Shown here piece by piece: positions 6,788-15,162 of a DNA stretch of 18,502 nucleotides. A model generated the notes under the pieces. The model saw nothing but the letters and a program-made list of their open reading frames with translations. It searched no databases and was not told the origin of the DNA. The DNA is from Flavicella sp963932955 (GTDB lineage Bacteria > Bacteroidota > Bacteroidia > Flavobacteriales > Flavobacteriaceae). Numbering within the stretch: position 1 is the stretch's first letter; each line of letters starts with the position of its first letter. Location of the stretch: positions 1 through 18,502 of the forward strand of contig CAWVRK010000024.1 of NCBI GenBank assembly GCA_963932955.1, read 5' to 3'. The translations under genes were made by a program, and so were the position numbers.

Positions 6788-9088
6788 ATGTTAAAAAATA
6801 TTACAAAATCACATACTACAATTGGTGTACTTTTTGGACTTATTTTCTTTTCCTTAGGACTTCGTGCACAGATAGATTACAGTGCTGAATGGGAAGATTT
6901 TTATTCCTATACGAATGCTAAAGGAATGGTGAAAAACGGCAGTATTTTGTATGCGATTGTTGACAATGCAGCATTTTCGTTTGATGAGGAGACCAATGAA
7001 ATGGAAAAGTTTTCGTCCGTCACTGGGCTTTCTGGAGGAATCACCTCTGCTGTGCATTACAGTTCAGCGACGTCTAGTTTTGTGATTGGATACGAATCAG
7101 GCCTTTTTGAGATTGTCGCATCCAATGGAAGCATCAATAGAGTTGTAGACATTGTTTTGTCTGATGTGTCCTCACAAAAAAAAATAAACAGCATGTACGA
7201 GAATGAAGGGAATTTGTACCTCTCTACTGCTTTTGGAATTGTGGTGTATGATTTGGAACAAAAAGAATTTGTAGACACTTTCTTTGTCGGGGCGAACTCC
7301 TCTTTGGTAGATATTAAAAGCATATTTGTTTTTGATGGAACCCTATATGCCGCAAGTGCAAATGGCATATACAGCGCGCCGCTATCCGAGGGCTTAAACG
7401 ATTCAAACAATTGGACACATTTTTCTTCTGAGCCCTACAATAATTTTAGAATCTTTAATGGGGATTTGCTCGTTTCTACAGACACCCGTCTTTTCCGAGT
7501 TGTCAACCCATCTACACTTGAATTGAAACTCACCATGAGTTCAGAGATTGTTGACCTTCATTCAGACAGTACGCATTTGATCGTGGGAACCTCCTCTAAG
7601 ACTGAGGTCTTTGACAGCAGCTATTCCCTTCTTCACTCTTTGACTACCGCCTCAAATGCAGTCTATATTGACAATGACAAGATCTATCTGTGTACTTCCA
7701 ACAAAGGGGTTCTCAAAAGCCAATTGTCAAGCCCTTCGAGTTTTACTGAGATACATCCGGAGGGACCTCTCAACAACGAAGCCTTTTCGATTTCTGTACT
7801 AAATAAGGACCTTTGGATTGTTTATGGAGGGATTACGCCTTGGTACACTTTTCTCGCAAAAAAAATGGGATCTACTCATTACAACGGAACAACTTGGACT
7901 CAGATTCCCTACAACAGTGCGTTTCCAGCACGAGACATCACCCATGCTTCCATAGACCCAAACCATCCAAACAGGGCCTATCTAAGTTCGTATCTGTCAG
8001 GAATCCTCGTGGTTGAAGACGACCAGCCCCTACAGCTATTGAACGGGTCAAATAGCGGATTGACTCCTTGGCGCTACGATGTAAACTCTTTCCTGATTGC
8101 GAGGACTCTTTTCGATGAGGAAGGAGATTTGTGGGTTGCCAATTCATGGGCGAAAGATTCCAAACATTTGAACAAAATGGAAAACAATGCCACCGTCATG
8201 GAAGTAGGTTTTTCTTCAAATATTGGAGAAGAGTTAACGGGCATAAATGACATCTCTAAAGACAAATACAACAATGTTTATATGGGAACTCGATTAGGGG
8301 TGCTTCTTTTCAATGAAGAGAACAACACCACGGCGATTTTAAACACGGAAACCTCCAAAGGAAAATTGCCGGACACAAACGTATTTACAGTAGAAACAGA
8401 TAAAAATCAAAGAGTGTGGATTGGAACAGAACAAGGGGGGCTGGTTGTTTTTGACGACATGGAAAACGTGTATTCAGGAAATTTTCAAGAAACAACACGG
8501 CATATTATTGTCGATGACGGAATTCAAAAAGAACTTTTGGGAAGCGCGAGAATCAATGACATCTACATAGACGGGGCAGACAACAAATGGTTTGCCACGC
8601 ATTCTGGAGGAGTGGTTCACACCGATTCCAACGCCCAAAAAACCTTACACCTTTTTAACAAAGACAATTCTCCTTTGCCTTCCAATGAAATAGCCGAAAT
8701 TCAAATGGACGAATCGACGGGAAAAGTCTTTTTTTTGACAAGCAGAGGGATCGTTGCTTACAAAAGCAATATTGCCTCCCATGGCAGCGAACTTTCTGAG
8801 GTTTACGGTTACCCAAATCCAGCACTCAGACAGCACAAGGAAGTCTCTATTGTTGGAAAAGATGGAAAGAACTTGCCCTTTGGAACCAATGTGAAAATTC
8901 TGGATGTCGCCGGAAATTTGGTATTCGAATCCAATACCGTTCAGGAGCAGTCTCCCTATGGAGGGAAAATCGTTTGGGACAAAACAAACCTAGCAGGAGC
9001 TCAAGTTGCCTCAGGTGTTTACATCGTGCTTTTGTTCAACGAAGTAAATGTCCAAACCTCTTCCACCAAAATTGCAATCATCAACTAA
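6788..9088 (+). CDS. porZ: Type IX secretion system protein PorZ
   Basis: This 766-residue exported protein has a signal peptide (about 1-28, ending LRAQ). The body is a series of beta-propeller-like repeats of the two-component-regulator propeller kind, for example VWIGTEQGGLVVFDD and NKWFATHSGGVVHTD. The last 94 residues (from YGYPNP at 673) look like a type IX sorting-type C-terminal domain, with VKILDVAGNLV, a WD-x-x-N-x-x-G block and SGVY. PorZ is a surface component of the attachment complex. In Porphyromonas it binds anionic lipopolysaccharide and works with the PorU sortase. Propeller length, the terminal domain and the immediate recO neighbour, a linkage I recall from Flavobacteriia, point to PorZ rather than a generic secreted propeller. 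The stop overlaps the recO start (TAATG). Confidence 0.82.
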   Translation: MLKNITKSHTTIGVLFGLIFFSLGLRAQIDYSAEWEDFYSYTNAKGMVKNGSILYAIVDNAAFSFDEETNEMEKFSSVTGLSGGITSAVHYSSATSSFVIGYESGLFEIVASNGSINRVVDIVLSDVSSQKKINSMYENEGNLYLSTAFGIVVYDLEQKEFVDTFFVGANSSLVDIKSIFVFDGTLYAASANGIYSAPLSEGLNDSNNWTHFSSEPYNNFRIFNGDLLVSTDTRLFRVVNPSTLELKLTMSSEIVDLHSDSTHLIVGTSSKTEVFDSSYSLLHSLTTASNAVYIDNDKIYLCTSNKGVLKSQLSSPSSFTEIHPEGPLNNEAFSISVLNKDLWIVYGGITPWYTFLAKKMGSTHYNGTTWTQIPYNSAFPARDITHASIDPNHPNRAYLSSYLSGILVVEDDQPLQLLNGSNSGLTPWRYDVNSFLIARTLFDEEGDLWVANSWAKDSKHLNKMENNATVMEVGFSSNIGEELTGINDISKDKYNNVYMGTRLGVLLFNEENNTTAILNTETSKGKLPDTNVFTVETDKNQRVWIGTEQGGLVVFDDMENVYSGNFQETTRHIIVDDGIQKELLGSARINDIYIDGADNKWFATHSGGVVHTDSNAQKTLHLFNKDNSPLPSNEIAEIQMDESTGKVFFLTSRGIVAYKSNIASHGSELSEVYGYPNPALRQHKEVSIVGKDGKNLPFGTNVKILDVAGNLVFESNTVQEQSPYGGKIVWDKTNLAGAQVASGVYIVLLFNEVNVQTSSTKIAIIN

Positions 9089-9807
9089 TGCAAGTCCGCA
9101 CAAAAGCAATTGTGCTGAGTGCACTTAAATATGGGGATACGAGTCTTATTGTTCGGTGCTATACTCAAACATCGGGATTGAAAAGCTATTTGCTAAGAGG
9201 GGTTTTGAAAAGTCGAAAAGGAAAAATAAAACCCGCCTATTTTCAAGTTTTAAGCCAATTAGAATTGGTTGCTTCCCATTCCAACAAAGGCTCTTTGAAC
9301 TCCCTCAAAGAGGCAAGACCCTACTACGTATATACATCCGTACACAGTGCCATGGTCAAACAGTCCATTGCTTTTTTTTTAGCGGAGATGTTGGCCAACA
9401 CCTTGCAAGAAGAAGAGGGCAATGAACCTTTGTTTCTTTACTTAGAAACCGCATTGCAATGGCTGGATGTACACGACAGTGTGGCCAACTTTCATTTGGG
9501 ATTTTTAATCAATTTGACCAAGTTTCTCGGGTTTTATCCTGATGAAACGCACACAGCATACCCCTATTTCAACATGGCGGATGGGCAGTTTTCAGAAAGC
9601 CCTGGATTGGGCAGCTATTTGTCGGGAAAGGATTTAAGTCTTTTCAAATCCATCTTAGGCACAAATTTTGATAGTTTGTCAACATTGCCCTTACAAGCAA
9701 ATGAGCGGCAGCGATTGCTAGAAATCGCAATCACCTATTGCGAGTTGCATTTGTCGGGCTTTCAAAAACCAAAATCCATCCAAATATTAAAAGAGTTGTT
9801 TGATTGA
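9088..9807 (+). CDS. recO: DNA repair protein RecO
   Basis: This 239-residue protein acts in the RecFOR pathway, helping load RecA on SSB-coated single-stranded DNA. The N-terminal OB-fold is recognisable: a start of the form MQVRTKAIVLSALKYGD, then SLIVRCYTQTSGLKSYLLRGV, as in RecO proteins. The rest is helical and ends without the CxxC zinc-binding cysteines found in some RecO families. Length is normal for Bacteroidota. I use the ATG at 9088, which overlaps the porZ stop. The frame is open upstream to 8974, but that stretch is porZ coding sequence in another frame. The stop overlaps the TonB receptor start (TGATG), so recO sits translationally coupled between two envelope genes. Confidence 0.93.
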   Translation: MQVRTKAIVLSALKYGDTSLIVRCYTQTSGLKSYLLRGVLKSRKGKIKPAYFQVLSQLELVASHSNKGSLNSLKEARPYYVYTSVHSAMVKQSIAFFLAEMLANTLQEEEGNEPLFLYLETALQWLDVHDSVANFHLGFLINLTKFLGFYPDETHTAYPYFNMADGQFSESPGLGSYLSGKDLSLFKSILGTNFDSLSTLPLQANERQRLLEIAITYCELHLSGFQKPKSIQILKELFD

Positions 9808-12305
9808 TGCTTAGATTTTTATCCGTATTTATTTTTTTAGCATTTGGCAGTTTTGGACATGCTCAAAAGATCACTGTCATTGGCAATGACTCTGGGCAGC
9901 CAATCAAAGGAGTTTTGGTCTCCAATACAGACAAGTCAATAGTCGCCTATACGAACAACGAAGGAGTTGTCGATTTGTCAATTTTTAAAAAGAAAGCGCT
10001 TGTTTTTGTTTACCACTACTTGTACTCAAAAGAAAAACATCTCGTTTCCAATTTCGGCGGTCAAAACACCCTTTTAAAATTAGAAAAAATCACCAAAACA
10101 CTTGACGAGGTGGTTTTGTCGGTCTCGAGAGGGCGGGAAAAACGGAACCGTATTGCCGAACAAATAGAAGTTTTTACAGCCAAAGAAATAAAAAGGATTG
10201 CTCCCCAAACAACGGCAGACTTATTGGCGGTAAGTCCAGGAGTTAAAGTGCAAAAAACGCAGTTTGGAGGAGGAAGTCCTGTTTTGAGAGGAATGGAAGC
10301 CAACAGGGTTTTGTTGGTGGTCGACGGGGTGCGAATGAACAATGCGATTTACAGAAAAGGACATTTACAAAACGCCATTACCGTAGCGCCCTCCTTGTTG
10401 AACCGTGTTGAGGTGCTGTTTGGACCGTCCTCTGTCATATACGGATCAGACGCCCTAGGCGGCGTGATTCACTACTACACAAAAGAACTCAAAATTTCAG
10501 AAAACAAACAAACAAACGCCTCTTTTATGTCGAGGTATAGCTCTGCAAACAAAGAGTTTACCAGTTCTGTAGATACAGAATTGAGTTTTAGCAAATGGGC
10601 CTCGTACACCAGTTTTTCCTTTGCTACTTTTGGAGATTTGACCATGGGGAAAAACAGAAGTCATGGACATGCCAACTGGGGGAAAGTGTTTGAATACTCC
10701 AACAACACCCCGACCACTTTGCATCAAAATCCGTCGGTCAATTCCAATCCAAACCTTCAAAGAAATACGGGCTACTCGCAGAAAGATTTCCTTCAAAAGA
10801 TATACTTCCCAGCTTCCAACGACGTGGAGCTGCTGTTGAATTTTCAATACTCAACTTCTTCCAAAACCCCAAGGTTTGATAGACTGACCGAACGAACAGC
10901 GGACAATACCTTGAAATTTGCAGAATGGTTTTACGGCCCTCAAAAAAGACTGCTCTTCTCTACCCAATTGAAGTTGGACGCAGTTCATCGATTTGTCGAC
11001 AACGGGACGATTACTTTTGCTTACCAAGACATTCAAGAGTCTCGAATCCAACGAAAATTCGACAACATTCACCAAAGAACCCACCGCAATGAAAAGGTCA
11101 ATGTACTGAGTGTCAATGGAGATTTCTCCGTAGCTCTGACCAACAAAAAAGACCGAAACCTCTCCTACGGGTTTGAACTGGTTGCCAACAATGTAAATTC
11201 TTCTTCCTTTGGCGAACAGTTGGTTTTAGATCCGCTCAAAAACGAAGCCGTCAGCTTGTCCGAGCCATTTTTTGTCCCATCGAGGTACCCCGATGGAGGC
11301 AGTACTTATTTTACACAAGCCGCCTATTTGGGATACCGACAAGATTTGGACAAGAAAAACACCTTGAATACGGGGATCCGGTACACCCGAACACAACTCA
11401 ATGCAATCTGGAGAGAACAAACCTCCATTCCGCTGCCTGACAAAGACATATCCCTGAGAAATGAGGCAATTACAGCGACGATAGGTTATATTTTAAGACC
11501 GGATGCCGCCTGCAAAATAAGCGCGGTACTCTCCTCGGGATTTCGCTCTCCCAACATTGACGACATCGGGAAAATACGAGAAAAAAACGGCAGGGTTTCC
11601 GTGCCCAACGTGAAGTTAAAACCAGAATACGCCTATAATTCCGAATTGGGGATTTTACAGTATTTCAACAATAGGATGTTCAGCATCAGCGCCAACGTGT
11701 ATTACACGCTGTTAGACAACTACATCGTTCGCGCTCCATTTGACAGATTTCGACAAGAAGAAGGGGCGTCTGTAATCGCTTACGATAGCGAAGAAAGCCT
11801 TGAGGTCGTAGCCAATGTAAATCGTGGCAATGCAGCAATCAAGGGAGGCACTTTTAGCTTTCAGGGAGCGTTTGATCATTCTTGGAAGGCCAGAGGATCC
11901 GTCACCTATACGGAAGGGAGGTCCTACGATACAAAAACACCCCTGTCATCAATTCCTCCTTTGTTTGGAAATTTGTTTTTGAGCTATCAAAATCACAAAG
12001 CCGAATTCCAGTTGGGATATGAATACAACGCTGCCAAAAAGGTAAAAGATTACAACCTGGAAGAAGGCATCGACAACCTCCCTCAAACTCCTGTGATTGA
12101 CCAAGCAGCTGCTGAAGACCGTTACAAATACGCAGGAACTCCTAGTTGGGAAACCTTCAACCTGTCCGTTCACTTCGAGATGAATCCAAACACGGCTTTT
12201 TTGTTTCAAGTAGACAACATCTTTGACAAGCATTACAAAGAGTTTGCTTCCGGAATTAGTGCGCCGGGAAGAAATTTTTCAGCCACCTTAAACTATCTTT
12301 TTTAG
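9807..12305 (+). CDS. TonB-dependent outer-membrane receptor
   Basis: This 832-residue outer-membrane receptor has a signal peptide (1-20, ending GHAQ), then a short carboxypeptidase-regulatory-like domain (about 21-90), a plug domain (about 100-225) and a C-terminal beta-barrel ending in phenylalanine. Plug signatures include VLRGMEANRVLLVVDGVR and VEVLFGPSSVIYGSDALGG. In the barrel, FRSPN at 579-583 followed by VPNVKLKPE at 599-607 resembles the FRAP/NPNL pattern of haem and haemoglobin receptors, though it is also seen more widely. A haem or siderophore ligand is possible but not established. Start: the ATG at 9807 overlaps the recO stop. A TTG one codon upstream is less likely. It is the last gene of the train begun at 4241, so expression may be tied to porZ and recO. 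Confidence 0.9.
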   Translation: MLRFLSVFIFLAFGSFGHAQKITVIGNDSGQPIKGVLVSNTDKSIVAYTNNEGVVDLSIFKKKALVFVYHYLYSKEKHLVSNFGGQNTLLKLEKITKTLDEVVLSVSRGREKRNRIAEQIEVFTAKEIKRIAPQTTADLLAVSPGVKVQKTQFGGGSPVLRGMEANRVLLVVDGVRMNNAIYRKGHLQNAITVAPSLLNRVEVLFGPSSVIYGSDALGGVIHYYTKELKISENKQTNASFMSRYSSANKEFTSSVDTELSFSKWASYTSFSFATFGDLTMGKNRSHGHANWGKVFEYSNNTPTTLHQNPSVNSNPNLQRNTGYSQKDFLQKIYFPASNDVELLLNFQYSTSSKTPRFDRLTERTADNTLKFAEWFYGPQKRLLFSTQLKLDAVHRFVDNGTITFAYQDIQESRIQRKFDNIHQRTHRNEKVNVLSVNGDFSVALTNKKDRNLSYGFELVANNVNSSSFGEQLVLDPLKNEAVSLSEPFFVPSRYPDGGSTYFTQAAYLGYRQDLDKKNTLNTGIRYTRTQLNAIWREQTSIPLPDKDISLRNEAITATIGYILRPDAACKISAVLSSGFRSPNIDDIGKIREKNGRVSVPNVKLKPEYAYNSELGILQYFNNRMFSISANVYYTLLDNYIVRAPFDRFRQEEGASVIAYDSEESLEVVANVNRGNAAIKGGTFSFQGAFDHSWKARGSVTYTEGRSYDTKTPLSSIPPLFGNLFLSYQNHKAEFQLGYEYNAAKKVKDYNLEEGIDNLPQTPVIDQAAAEDRYKYAGTPSWETFNLSVHFEMNPNTAFLFQVDNIFDKHYKEFASGISAPGRNFSATLNYLF

Positions 12306-12372
12306 TTGGACGTTCTGCCAAACTTAAGAGACATGTTCCTCGGCAACAAGAACACATTTCAACAATTATCCC

Positions 12373-12380
12373 TACTTTTG
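12373..12380 (+). promoter_or_regulatory. Candidate -7 element directly before rnpA
   Basis: TACTTTTG is an exact TAnnTTTG match ending 5 nt before the rnpA ATG at 12386, the same geometry as in front of the PlsC-like gene. A clear -33 element at normal spacing is missing. If used, the rnpA mRNA would be almost leaderless. Confidence 0.35.
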
Positions 12381-12385
12381 TTCTA

Positions 12386-12802
12386 ATGAAACTTACCTAC
12401 GGAAAACAAGAAAAGCTAAAACGCAAAAAATTAATCGAACAATTGTTTGTCGAAGGAAGTTCGGTTTTTTCATTTCCGCTGCGCTTTGTATATTTGAAAA
12501 AAGAGCACAATGGCAAGACTCCGTTGATGCTAGGTGTTTCCGTGGCCAAAAGAAACGTCCACAAAGCAGTCCATAGAAATCGGATCAAAAGAGTTGTAAG
12601 AGAAGCCTATCGCTTGGAAAAACAGCTTTTTTTAGACAATTTGGAAGCACCTTATATCGGAATGCTGTTGTACCAAGGCAAACAAAGCAGTGATCAAGCC
12701 CTTGTTCATTCTAAAATAAAAGCGATTGCTTCGAAGTTTTCAGATAAAATCAAAGAAGATAGTACGAACGCCTCTTTGAAAGAACCCAATAAGAAACACT
12801 GA
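12386..12802 (+). CDS. rnpA: Ribonuclease P protein component
   Basis: This small basic protein of 138 residues binds the RNase P RNA and helps remove 5' leaders from pre-tRNAs. The N-terminus (MKLTYGKQEKLKRKKLIEQLF) is typical, and the RNR signature appears as HRNRIKRVVREAYR around residues 68-81. A polar, lysine-rich C-terminal tail of about 20 residues extends beyond the domain. The start ATG follows closely on a TAnnTTTG element. The stop overlaps the start of the next gene (TGATG), so rnpA is coupled to the large conserved protein rather than to rpmH, as it is in many other bacteria. Confidence 0.93.
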   Translation: MKLTYGKQEKLKRKKLIEQLFVEGSSVFSFPLRFVYLKKEHNGKTPLMLGVSVAKRNVHKAVHRNRIKRVVREAYRLEKQLFLDNLEAPYIGMLLYQGKQSSDQALVHSKIKAIASKFSDKIKEDSTNASLKEPNKKH

Positions 12803-14496
12803 TGCAAAGTTCAAAACACAGAACACGTACGCGTGCACAAGAATCTTCAAGCGCCATAGAACGCTTGTACATTGCCATGCGTCATTTGTTCAGCAGAGGT
12901 TTTTACAAGCCGATGGGGGTTTCCGGCGAAAATTTAATCGACTCTTTGTTAGTGCTTCGCCCCGAAATTTACGGGTCCATAGCGGAAGAAAAAATAGAAC
13001 TGAAAGGCCTAGTTTACGTAGTCGATCGCTTGCCATTTGGCATTGAAGAATGTCAGTACATCAATTTGACGGCCGACGAAGGCTATCTAAACTCTTCATT
13101 TACTCCCATCATTCCGTCCAAAAGGAGAAGAAACTGTTACCGAATAGACGCCACACAAATGAATATTCAGATCACACGTGGGCGTTCGGACATATACGAC
13201 GTGTTGACACATTTGACCTTTTTGTTTGTGGAATCTCAAAAATTAGCAGGTCGAATCTTGCAAAAAGAAGAAGAGAAGACCACCCACAGCAGAGAATGGC
13301 GCTCCCTAGAAGAACTGGTTGTTCAAGGACATAAAATCACTCAAAAAGAAAGAGAGATTGCCTTTATCCACCTCGGAAGTCTTTTGGGAAGGCCTTTTGA
13401 TGAAATTGCAGCGACCCACCAAGCGTTCGCAACTTCGGAGGCCCCAGACCGCTTTTTTTCTTTTGTGTACAACTTGGGAAATACCGCCATACAAGAAGCA
13501 ACACAAGGCAAGCAAAGGCTGGTCACTTTTAGCGAGTTGCTAAAAGAACAAGTAGGGCACCACATATACGGAGAAATATGGGCCGACGCTATCAAACAAA
13601 AGCTGCACGAAAAGCAATTGTTAGAAAGACCCATCCACATCATCAGCGCGAACATGCACAGTGTTTTGAACTCTTTGTACGCTTCTGATGCTTTGAAAAA
13701 AGAAAGGATCTCTGAAAACAATTACGAGTTGTTCGAGCTGTTGAGCAGTGATGAAAATGAGCATTTGCGCAGCAAAGTAAAACACCATTCCAAACAAAAA
13801 GGCTTGACCTTTATCAAAGACCAATCCGGAGCAAACATTGATGTTCAGTTGATTGACACCGCTCAAGTGGATTTGACCAACCTCGTCTTTTCTTGTAAGA
13901 AATGCGAAAAATCCAAAAGCCCAGTGCTCATTGTGATGGACTACGCTTTTGGCGAACAGGCCTACGAAACCATGGAAGAGCTGCTCAAACCCATCACAGA
14001 GAAACAAACCCCCTTTTTTATGGATGTACAATCCATTTCCATCATGGGGAAAGCTGGGATTTTGGAAGGGCAAAAAGGAGATATTATGATTCCAAAAGCA
14101 CACCTGTTTGAAGGCACTGCAGACAACTACCCTTTTAAAAACGAACTGTCTAAAAAAGATTTGGAAGGCCTCGGATCTGACGTATACGAGGGAAACATGG
14201 TCACAGTTTTGGGGACCTCTTTGCAAAACAAAGACATTTTAAAATTCTTTCACGACTCCACTTGGAACGTCATCGGTTTGGAAATGGAAGGAGCCCACTA
14301 CCAAAAAGCCATCCAAGCAGCCTCCAAAGTTCGGGGGAGCATTGCCCAAGACGTCAAAGTGCGCTATGCGTATTACGCTTCCGACAACCCTTTGGTTACA
14401 GGAAGTACGCTCGCCTCGGGAGGACTTGGTTCCAATGGAGTGCGTCCAACGTACGCCATTACTCAAAAAATAATCGAACAAATTTTTAATAGCTAA
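12802..14496 (+). CDS. Conserved Bacteroidota protein (DUF6909-like) with nucleosidase-like C-terminal domain
   Basis: This 564-residue protein is cytoplasmic by appearance, with no signal peptide or membrane segment. I recognise it as the kind of conserved Bacteroidota protein named DUF6909, without assigned function. The N-terminal part (1 to about 370) begins with a basic RTRTRAQ stretch and continues with AIERLYIAMRHLF and ITRGRSDIYDVLTHLTFL, and I cannot place it. The C-terminal part resembles AMP nucleosidase and other NP-I nucleoside phosphorylases: MGKAGILEGQKGDIMIP at 415-431, then an EGTADNYPF segment, the hallmark-like GLEMEGA with E494 and E496, and YYASDNPL. In known enzymes the equivalent glutamates contact the ribose. 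Function is inferred from motifs only. The gene is coupled to rnpA and followed after 9 nt by a sugar transferase. Confidence 0.75.
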   Translation: MQSSKHRTRTRAQESSSAIERLYIAMRHLFSRGFYKPMGVSGENLIDSLLVLRPEIYGSIAEEKIELKGLVYVVDRLPFGIEECQYINLTADEGYLNSSFTPIIPSKRRRNCYRIDATQMNIQITRGRSDIYDVLTHLTFLFVESQKLAGRILQKEEEKTTHSREWRSLEELVVQGHKITQKEREIAFIHLGSLLGRPFDEIAATHQAFATSEAPDRFFSFVYNLGNTAIQEATQGKQRLVTFSELLKEQVGHHIYGEIWADAIKQKLHEKQLLERPIHIISANMHSVLNSLYASDALKKERISENNYELFELLSSDENEHLRSKVKHHSKQKGLTFIKDQSGANIDVQLIDTAQVDLTNLVFSCKKCEKSKSPVLIVMDYAFGEQAYETMEELLKPITEKQTPFFMDVQSISIMGKAGILEGQKGDIMIPKAHLFEGTADNYPFKNELSKKDLEGLGSDVYEGNMVTVLGTSLQNKDILKFFHDSTWNVIGLEMEGAHYQKAIQAASKVRGSIAQDVKVRYAYYASDNPLVTGSTLASGGLGSNGVRPTYAITQKIIEQIFNS

Positions 14497-14505
14497 ACCC
14501 CGCCT

Positions 14506-15081
14506 ATGTTCAAAAGAGCATTTGATATTTTCTTCGCTGTTTTCGCACTTCTTTTTTTAGTCGTATGGATCACACCCATCATTGCAATCATTATTTTTTT
14601 GGGAACTTCAGAACACCCCTTTTACATTCAAGAGCGCATTGGGAAAAATGGCAAGCGCTTTCAAATCTACAAGTTTAGATCCATGAAAGGAATTCCACCG
14701 GTCAATGACCCGCTGCTTTCGGCAGAGGAGACCATGCGGATTACTTCTTTTGGGAAGTTTTTAAGAAAATACAGGATCGATGAATTCCCACAATTTTTCA
14801 ACGTCCTTTTGGGACAGATGAGTGTCGTTGGACCGCGACCAGAACGTCAGTTTTTTCTCGATCAGATTGTGGAACAGATTCCAAGGTACAGAGAGTTGCA
14901 AAAGTTGCGACCAGGCGTCACTTCTTTGGGACAAATTCGCTACGGTTATGCCGATACGTTGGAGCAGATGAAATTAAGAGCCAGATACGACTTAGTTTAT
15001 CTAGATAACTTATCTTTGTGGACAGATATCAAGATAATAGCATTTACCATCGTTGTCGTATTCAAAGGAAAAGGAAAATAA
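14506..15081 (+). CDS. Polyprenyl-phosphate phosphoglycosyl transferase (bacterial sugar transferase)
   Basis: This 191-residue monotopic membrane enzyme is of the PglC/WcaJ catalytic-domain type. It moves a phospho-sugar from a nucleotide sugar to undecaprenyl phosphate, the first membrane step of many surface glycans. The N-terminal hydrophobic hairpin (about 7-32) is followed by RIGKNGKRFQIYKFRSM (KFRSM at 56-60), the Asp-Glu catalytic pair D92-E93 in YRIDEFPQF, and VGPRPE at 108-113. The length matches the small PglC-like class, without the extra membrane segments of WcaJ, so it is not truncated. It is the third gene after rnpA, separated by 9 nt. No other glycan genes lie beside it, so sugar and pathway cannot be named. 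Confidence 0.92.
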   Translation: MFKRAFDIFFAVFALLFLVVWITPIIAIIIFLGTSEHPFYIQERIGKNGKRFQIYKFRSMKGIPPVNDPLLSAEETMRITSFGKFLRKYRIDEFPQFFNVLLGQMSVVGPRPERQFFLDQIVEQIPRYRELQKLRPGVTSLGQIRYGYADTLEQMKLRARYDLVYLDNLSLWTDIKIIAFTIVVVFKGKGK

Positions 15082-15104
15082 AAAAAACCCAGTGTTCTTT
15101 TTTT
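15080..15104 (+). terminator. Possible terminator after the sugar transferase gene
   Basis: A run of eight A at 15080-15087 and a run of seven T at 15098-15104 flank a 10-base centre in which AAC and GTT can also pair. The structure overlaps the stop codon and ends in a T-run, as a terminator should. The stem is nearly all A:T and therefore weak. Confidence 0.3.
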
Positions 15105-15162
15105 AAACTTTTGACAAACAACCTTTCGAAAAACAAGCGATAAACCAACAAGCACACAACAC

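Noticed and set aside
8974..9087. 38-residue N-terminal extension of RecO
   Set aside because: It lies within the porZ coding region in another frame and is not RecO-like. The ATG overlapping the porZ stop gives the canonical RecO start.
12334..12354. Inverted repeat TGTTC/GAACA between the TonB receptor and rnpA genes
   Set aside because: The stem is only 5 bp with an 11-nt loop and no T-run follows, so it is not a convincing terminator. It is also too short to argue for an operator.
13621..14226. Minus-strand open frame of 201 codons opposite the nucleosidase-like gene
   Set aside because: It lies wholly inside a coherent plus-strand gene and its translation resembles no family I know.
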